From Enterobacter sp. 10-1 (GTDB lineage Bacteria; Pseudomonadota; Gammaproteobacteria; Enterobacterales; Enterobacteriaceae), in the NCBI GenBank assembly GCA_002270295.1, contig NISF01000002.1, forward strand, positions 620,001-684,000: a stretch of DNA of 64,000 nucleotides, read 5' to 3'. The position numbers and the translations under genes were made by a program. The notes under the pieces are model-generated. The model did no database searches. It saw only the letters and a list, made by a program, of their open reading frames with translations, and was not told the DNA's origin. Positions 61,300 through 64,000 of this stretch are shown here, piece after piece. Every line of letters begins with the position of its first letter. The first letter of the stretch is position 1.

Positions 61300-61750
61300 G
61301 CGATTATCCTCATTCCGGGCCGGCGCCCAGCGTCTGCCCGCAGTCCTGACCAGGTAAGCAAACATCTATAGTGTCAGCCTGTGTAAAGACACTCGCCACC
61401 CGCCGCCGCAATCAGCAAAATCAACATGCAACAAACTGCAATTTATCTGCCGTAAAGTCAGCGGTTTTGTTACAATTAGATGCATTTCGTCGTTCTGTAG
61501 CCCGCATTTGCTTATGTTTATCTGATGCACAAAACAGTTCAGGGTGCGTTCAGAGGGCAAAGAAAGAAAAACCCGGCAACGTGGGGCTGGTTTTTCCGCG
61601 CAAAGTAGCCTGGAACGACCTGAAGAAGATGATGTCAGACAGGGATCCGTTCAGATCGCATCAGCAGCGACCATAATCCTATAACAACCTATGTCGCTAT
61701 ATTTACACTGCGTTCAGACGTACCGTTAACCGATGTACCAGGAATCGTGA
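61300..61750. other. Gap between exuR and yqjA
   Basis: About 450 bp with no supported gene. It holds three direct copies of CGTTCAGA (61547, 61648, 61711), the first and last inside a shared 10-mer TGCGTTCAGA. The promoter of yqjA-mzrA must lie here. A 101-codon frame at 61371-61676 has no ribosome site or family features and was not accepted. Confidence 0.5.
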
Positions 61751-62413
61751 ATGGAACTATTAACCCAATTGTTAAATGCTCTGTGGAGCCAGGATTACGA
61801 AACTCTCGCCAATCCCTCCATGATTGGCATGCTCTATTTCGTCTTATTTATGATCTTATTTCTCGAAAACGGCCTGCTTCCGGCCGCTTTTTTACCGGGC
61901 GATAGCCTGTTAGTTCTGGTTGGCGTCCTGATTGCTAAGGGCGCAATGGGCTTTCCCGAAACGCTGCTGCTGCTCACCGCCGCCGCCAGCCTCGGCTGCT
62001 GGCTGAGCTATATTCAGGGCCGCTGGCTGGGCAATACGCGAATTGTGCAAAACTGGCTTTCGCATCTGCCGTCCCACTACCACCAGCGCGCACACCATCT
62101 TTTCCATAAGCACGGGCTTTCCGCGCTGCTGATTGGCCGCTTTATCGCTTTCGTTCGCACCCTGCTGCCGACGATTGCCGGCATCTCGGGGCTGAATAAT
62201 GCGCGCTTCCAGTTCTTTAACTGGATGAGCGGCCTGCTGTGGGTACTGATTCTGACTTCACTGGGCTACCTGCTGGGCAAAACGCCGGTATTCCTGAAAT
62301 ATGAAGATCAGCTCATGTCCTGCCTGATGCTGCTGCCGGTGGTACTGCTGGTGTTTGGCTTAATCGGCTCGCTCATTGTGATGTGGAAGAAAAAACACAG
62401 AAGTCGGGGCTGA
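61751..62413 (+). CDS. yqjA: YqjA, DedA-family membrane protein
   Basis: The 220-residue DedA protein has the family marks [22 protein letters not shown] and [20 protein letters not shown]. In E. coli YqjA supports alkaline pH tolerance, drug resistance and cell division with YghB. Its stop overlaps the mzrA start. Confidence 0.94.
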   Translation: MELLTQLLNALWSQDYETLANPSMIGMLYFVLFMILFLENGLLPAAFLPGDSLLVLVGVLIAKGAMGFPETLLLLTAAASLGCWLSYIQGRWLGNTRIVQNWLSHLPSHYHQRAHHLFHKHGLSALLIGRFIAFVRTLLPTIAGISGLNNARFQFFNWMSGLLWVLILTSLGYLLGKTPVFLKYEDQLMSCLMLLPVVLLVFGLIGSLIVMWKKKHRSRG

Positions 62414-62799
62414 TGATGGTTAAAAAACGCCCTTCTCTGCGTCAGACAGGCTGGATGCTGGGCGGTTCTCTTTTGCTGTGCGCCCTGTTCTGGCTTTGGC
62501 TGGCGGCGCAACACCACGAAGCCACTCTCGCTATCCACCCTGTAAGTCAGGATGTTGGCATGCCGGACGGTTTTTCCGTCTGGCACCATCTTGATGCCAA
62601 CGGCATTCGTTTTAAAAGCATCACGCCGCAAAAAGATGGCCTGCTGATCAAATTCGATTCCAGCGCCCAAGGAATAGCGGCGAAAGAAGTGCTGGGACGC
62701 GCCCTGCCGCACGGCTATATTATTGCTTTGCTGGAGGAAGATAACACGCCGACAGCATGGCTCTCCCGCCTGCGCGATACGCCACACAGGTTTGGATAA
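62413..62799 (+). CDS. mzrA: MzrA, modulator of EnvZ/OmpR
   Basis: The 128-residue protein has one N-terminal membrane helix (about residues 15-33) and a periplasmic domain. ATG 62413 overlaps the yqjA stop (ATGA). In E. coli MzrA links the Cpx and EnvZ/OmpR systems by binding EnvZ. The length matches the E. coli protein. Confidence 0.88.
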   Translation: MMVKKRPSLRQTGWMLGGSLLLCALFWLWLAAQHHEATLAIHPVSQDVGMPDGFSVWHHLDANGIRFKSITPQKDGLLIKFDSSAQGIAAKEVLGRALPHGYIIALLEEDNTPTAWLSRLRDTPHRFG

Positions 62800-62948
62800 T
62801 TGCCAAAATTCTGAATATTTTCACGCAGTTTGGTGGTTTCCTGTTTTCCTTACTATGCTTAAGACTGCGGGAGCCACCGGGCTGACGTTAATCAACTGGA
62901 TCGGGTATATCTTATGAATATGCCCTCACACAATGGAAGGTAGCATCC

Positions 62949-63317
62949 ATGAAACACCGCATCGCTTTGCTCCTGGTTTTAACTTCGCTTAGCACCAGCG
63001 CTTTTGCCCTCTCCCCCTGTCAGGAAAAAGAGCAGGATATCCAGCGGGAGATTAGCTATGCCGAGAAACATCACAATCAGAACCGTATTGATGGCCTCAA
63101 CAAGGCGCTGAGTGAAGTTAAGGCCCACTGTAGCGACAGCAAGCTTAAAGCCGATCACCAGCAAAAAATCGCTAAACAGCGGGAAGAAATTAGCGAACGT
63201 CAGCGCGATCTGCGCGAAGCCAAACAGAAAGGCGATGCTGAGAAAATCAGCAAGCGTCAGCGTAAACTTGATGAAGCGCAGCAAGAGCTGAAAGCGCTTG
63301 AGTCACGTGAGTACTAG
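62949..63317 (+). CDS. yqjC: YqjC, periplasmic DUF1090 protein
   Basis: The 122-residue protein has a signal peptide (cleavage near AFALS), two cysteines (PCQEKEQDIQ and AHCSDSKL) and a charged coiled coil rich in Lys, Gln and Glu to the end. Function is unknown. First of yqjCDE. Confidence 0.9.
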   Translation: MKHRIALLLVLTSLSTSAFALSPCQEKEQDIQREISYAEKHHNQNRIDGLNKALSEVKAHCSDSKLKADHQQKIAKQREEISERQRDLREAKQKGDAEKISKRQRKLDEAQQELKALESREY

Positions 63318-63349
63318 TATGTATATGGATCACTTTACAGGAGAGAAAG

Positions 63350-63655
63350 ATGCCTAAAGATAACGTTGCAGACGACCTGCGTGCAGAACTGAAGACTCTG
63401 GCTGATACCCTGGAAGAAGTGCTGAACTCCTCCACGGATAAATCGAAGGAAGAGATAGGCAAGCTGCGCAGCAAAGCGGAAAGCGCGCTGAAAGAAAGCC
63501 GCGTGCGCCTGGGTGAAACCGGCGATGCCATCGTCAGGCAGACCCGTGAAAGCGCCGCTCGCGCCGACGAATACGTTCGCGAAAATCCGTGGACCGGCGT
63601 AGGTATTGGCGCAGCCGTTGGGCTGGTGCTGGGTGTCCTGCTGACGCGTCGCTAA
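63350..63655 (+). CDS. yqjD: YqjD, ribosome-associated inner-membrane protein
   Basis: The 101-residue ElaB/YqjD protein has a helical body and a C-terminal anchor ([23 protein letters not shown]). In E. coli it binds ribosomes at the membrane in stationary phase under RpoS control. It has an AGGAGAG site. Confidence 0.93.
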   Translation: MPKDNVADDLRAELKTLADTLEEVLNSSTDKSKEEIGKLRSKAESALKESRVRLGETGDAIVRQTRESAARADEYVRENPWTGVGIGAAVGLVLGVLLTRR

Positions 63656-63657
63656 TT

Positions 63658-64000
63658 ATGGCGGACTCTCAACGCACGCAAGGACCAGGTCAGAGCGTTT
63701 TCGGCATTGGCCAGCGCATCGTCTCGCTGCTGGTTGAAATGGTGGAAACGCGTCTGCGTCTGGTGGTCGTGGAGCTGGAAGAAGAGAAGTCTAACCTCTT
63801 CCAGCTGTTTCTGATGCTGGGGCTGACCCTGCTGTTCGCCGCGTTCGGGTTGATGAGCCTGCTGGTGCTCATTATCTGGGCCGTCGATCCGCAGTACCGC
63901 CTGAACGTCATGATAGCGACCACCGTCGTGCTGCTGCTCGCTTCGCTGATCGGCGGTATCTGGACGCTACGTAAGGCCCGGCGTTCCACATTCCTGCGTC
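63658..64000 (+). CDS. yqjE: YqjE, inner-membrane protein (cut by window end)
   Basis: The first 114 residues are seen. Two membrane helices (LFLMLGLTLLFAAFGLMSLLVLIIW and MIATTVVLLLASLIGGIWTL) follow a helical N-terminus with EMVETRLRLVVVELEEEK. E. coli YqjE has about 134 residues, so little is missing. It starts two bases after the yqjD stop. Confidence 0.92.
   Translation, partial: MADSQRTQGPGQSVFGIGQRIVSLLVEMVETRLRLVVVELEEEKSNLFQLFLMLGLTLLFAAFGLMSLLVLIIWAVDPQYRLNVMIATTVVLLLASLIGGIWTLRKARRSTFLR

Noticed and set aside
61371-61676. 101-codon frame between exuR and yqjA
   Set aside because: No ribosome site, unusual composition, no recognised family.

Overview
The window is about 58% G+C and looks like an enteric chromosome close to Klebsiella/Raoultella. 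The right-hand third follows the Escherichia coli order fadH-rlmG-ygjP-ygjR-alx-sstT-ygjV-uxaA-uxaC-exuT-exuR-yqjA-mzrA-yqjCDE. The left and middle parts are accessory blocks: dha, has, lsr, an uptake operon and a catabolic cluster. Species is inferred from gene content only. No tRNA, rRNA, CRISPR array or complete insertion sequence was recognised.

Region 1 (1-9560, + strand) is a catabolic cluster: the tail of an alpha/beta hydrolase, a ribose-type ABC importer, a RidA protein, a FAH-family enzyme, a LigB-type extradiol dioxygenase, a FAD aromatic hydroxylase, an NCS2 nucleobase permease and an isochorismatase-type amidohydrolase. The mix joins meta-cleavage enzymes to Rut-like parts (RidA, amidohydrolase, alpha/beta hydrolase, NCS2 permease). 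This points to breakdown of a nitrogen-containing aromatic or heteroaromatic ring, substrate unknown. The ABC permease has lost its N-terminal third by a deletion, so that importer is probably dead.

Region 2 (9700-17939, - strand) is a haem-acquisition locus hasI-hasS-hasR-hasA-hasD-hasE, with Fur-like boxes before hasI and hasR and no hasB. Region 3 (18154-24397) is an FbpABC/AfuABC/phosphonate-type ABC importer in one operon with a metallo-beta-lactamase-fold hydrolase and a histidine phosphatase, opposite a DeoR-family regulator. It probably takes up and dephosphorylates an organophosphate.

Region 4 (24402-33141) is the dihydroxyacetone regulon: dhaR, dhaD, divergent dhaKLM, and an ATP-dependent dihydroxyacetone kinase. 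Four copies of a GTTYY-N5-RRAAC dyad lie in two pairs in the dhaD-dhaK gap, and a 145-bp element with 12-bp inverted ends sits in the dhaD leader. The 1,3-propanediol genes are not present. Region 5 (33246-36506) is yqjH/yqjI (iron/nickel) and patA with a TTG start and a sigma-54-type promoter.

Region 6 (36592-38531) is an A+T-rich islet: a candidate type VI effector, a small membrane protein that may be its immunity protein, an orphan Hcp, and a possible fimbrial-gene remnant. Region 7 (38607-47144) is the complete AI-2 system, lsrACDBFG opposite lsrRK, with two 31-bp LsrR operator candidates. Region 8 (47318-64000) is the conserved core block, including the alx leader riboswitch, the hexuronate genes and the yqjA-mzrA and yqjCDE genes; yqjE is cut by the window end.
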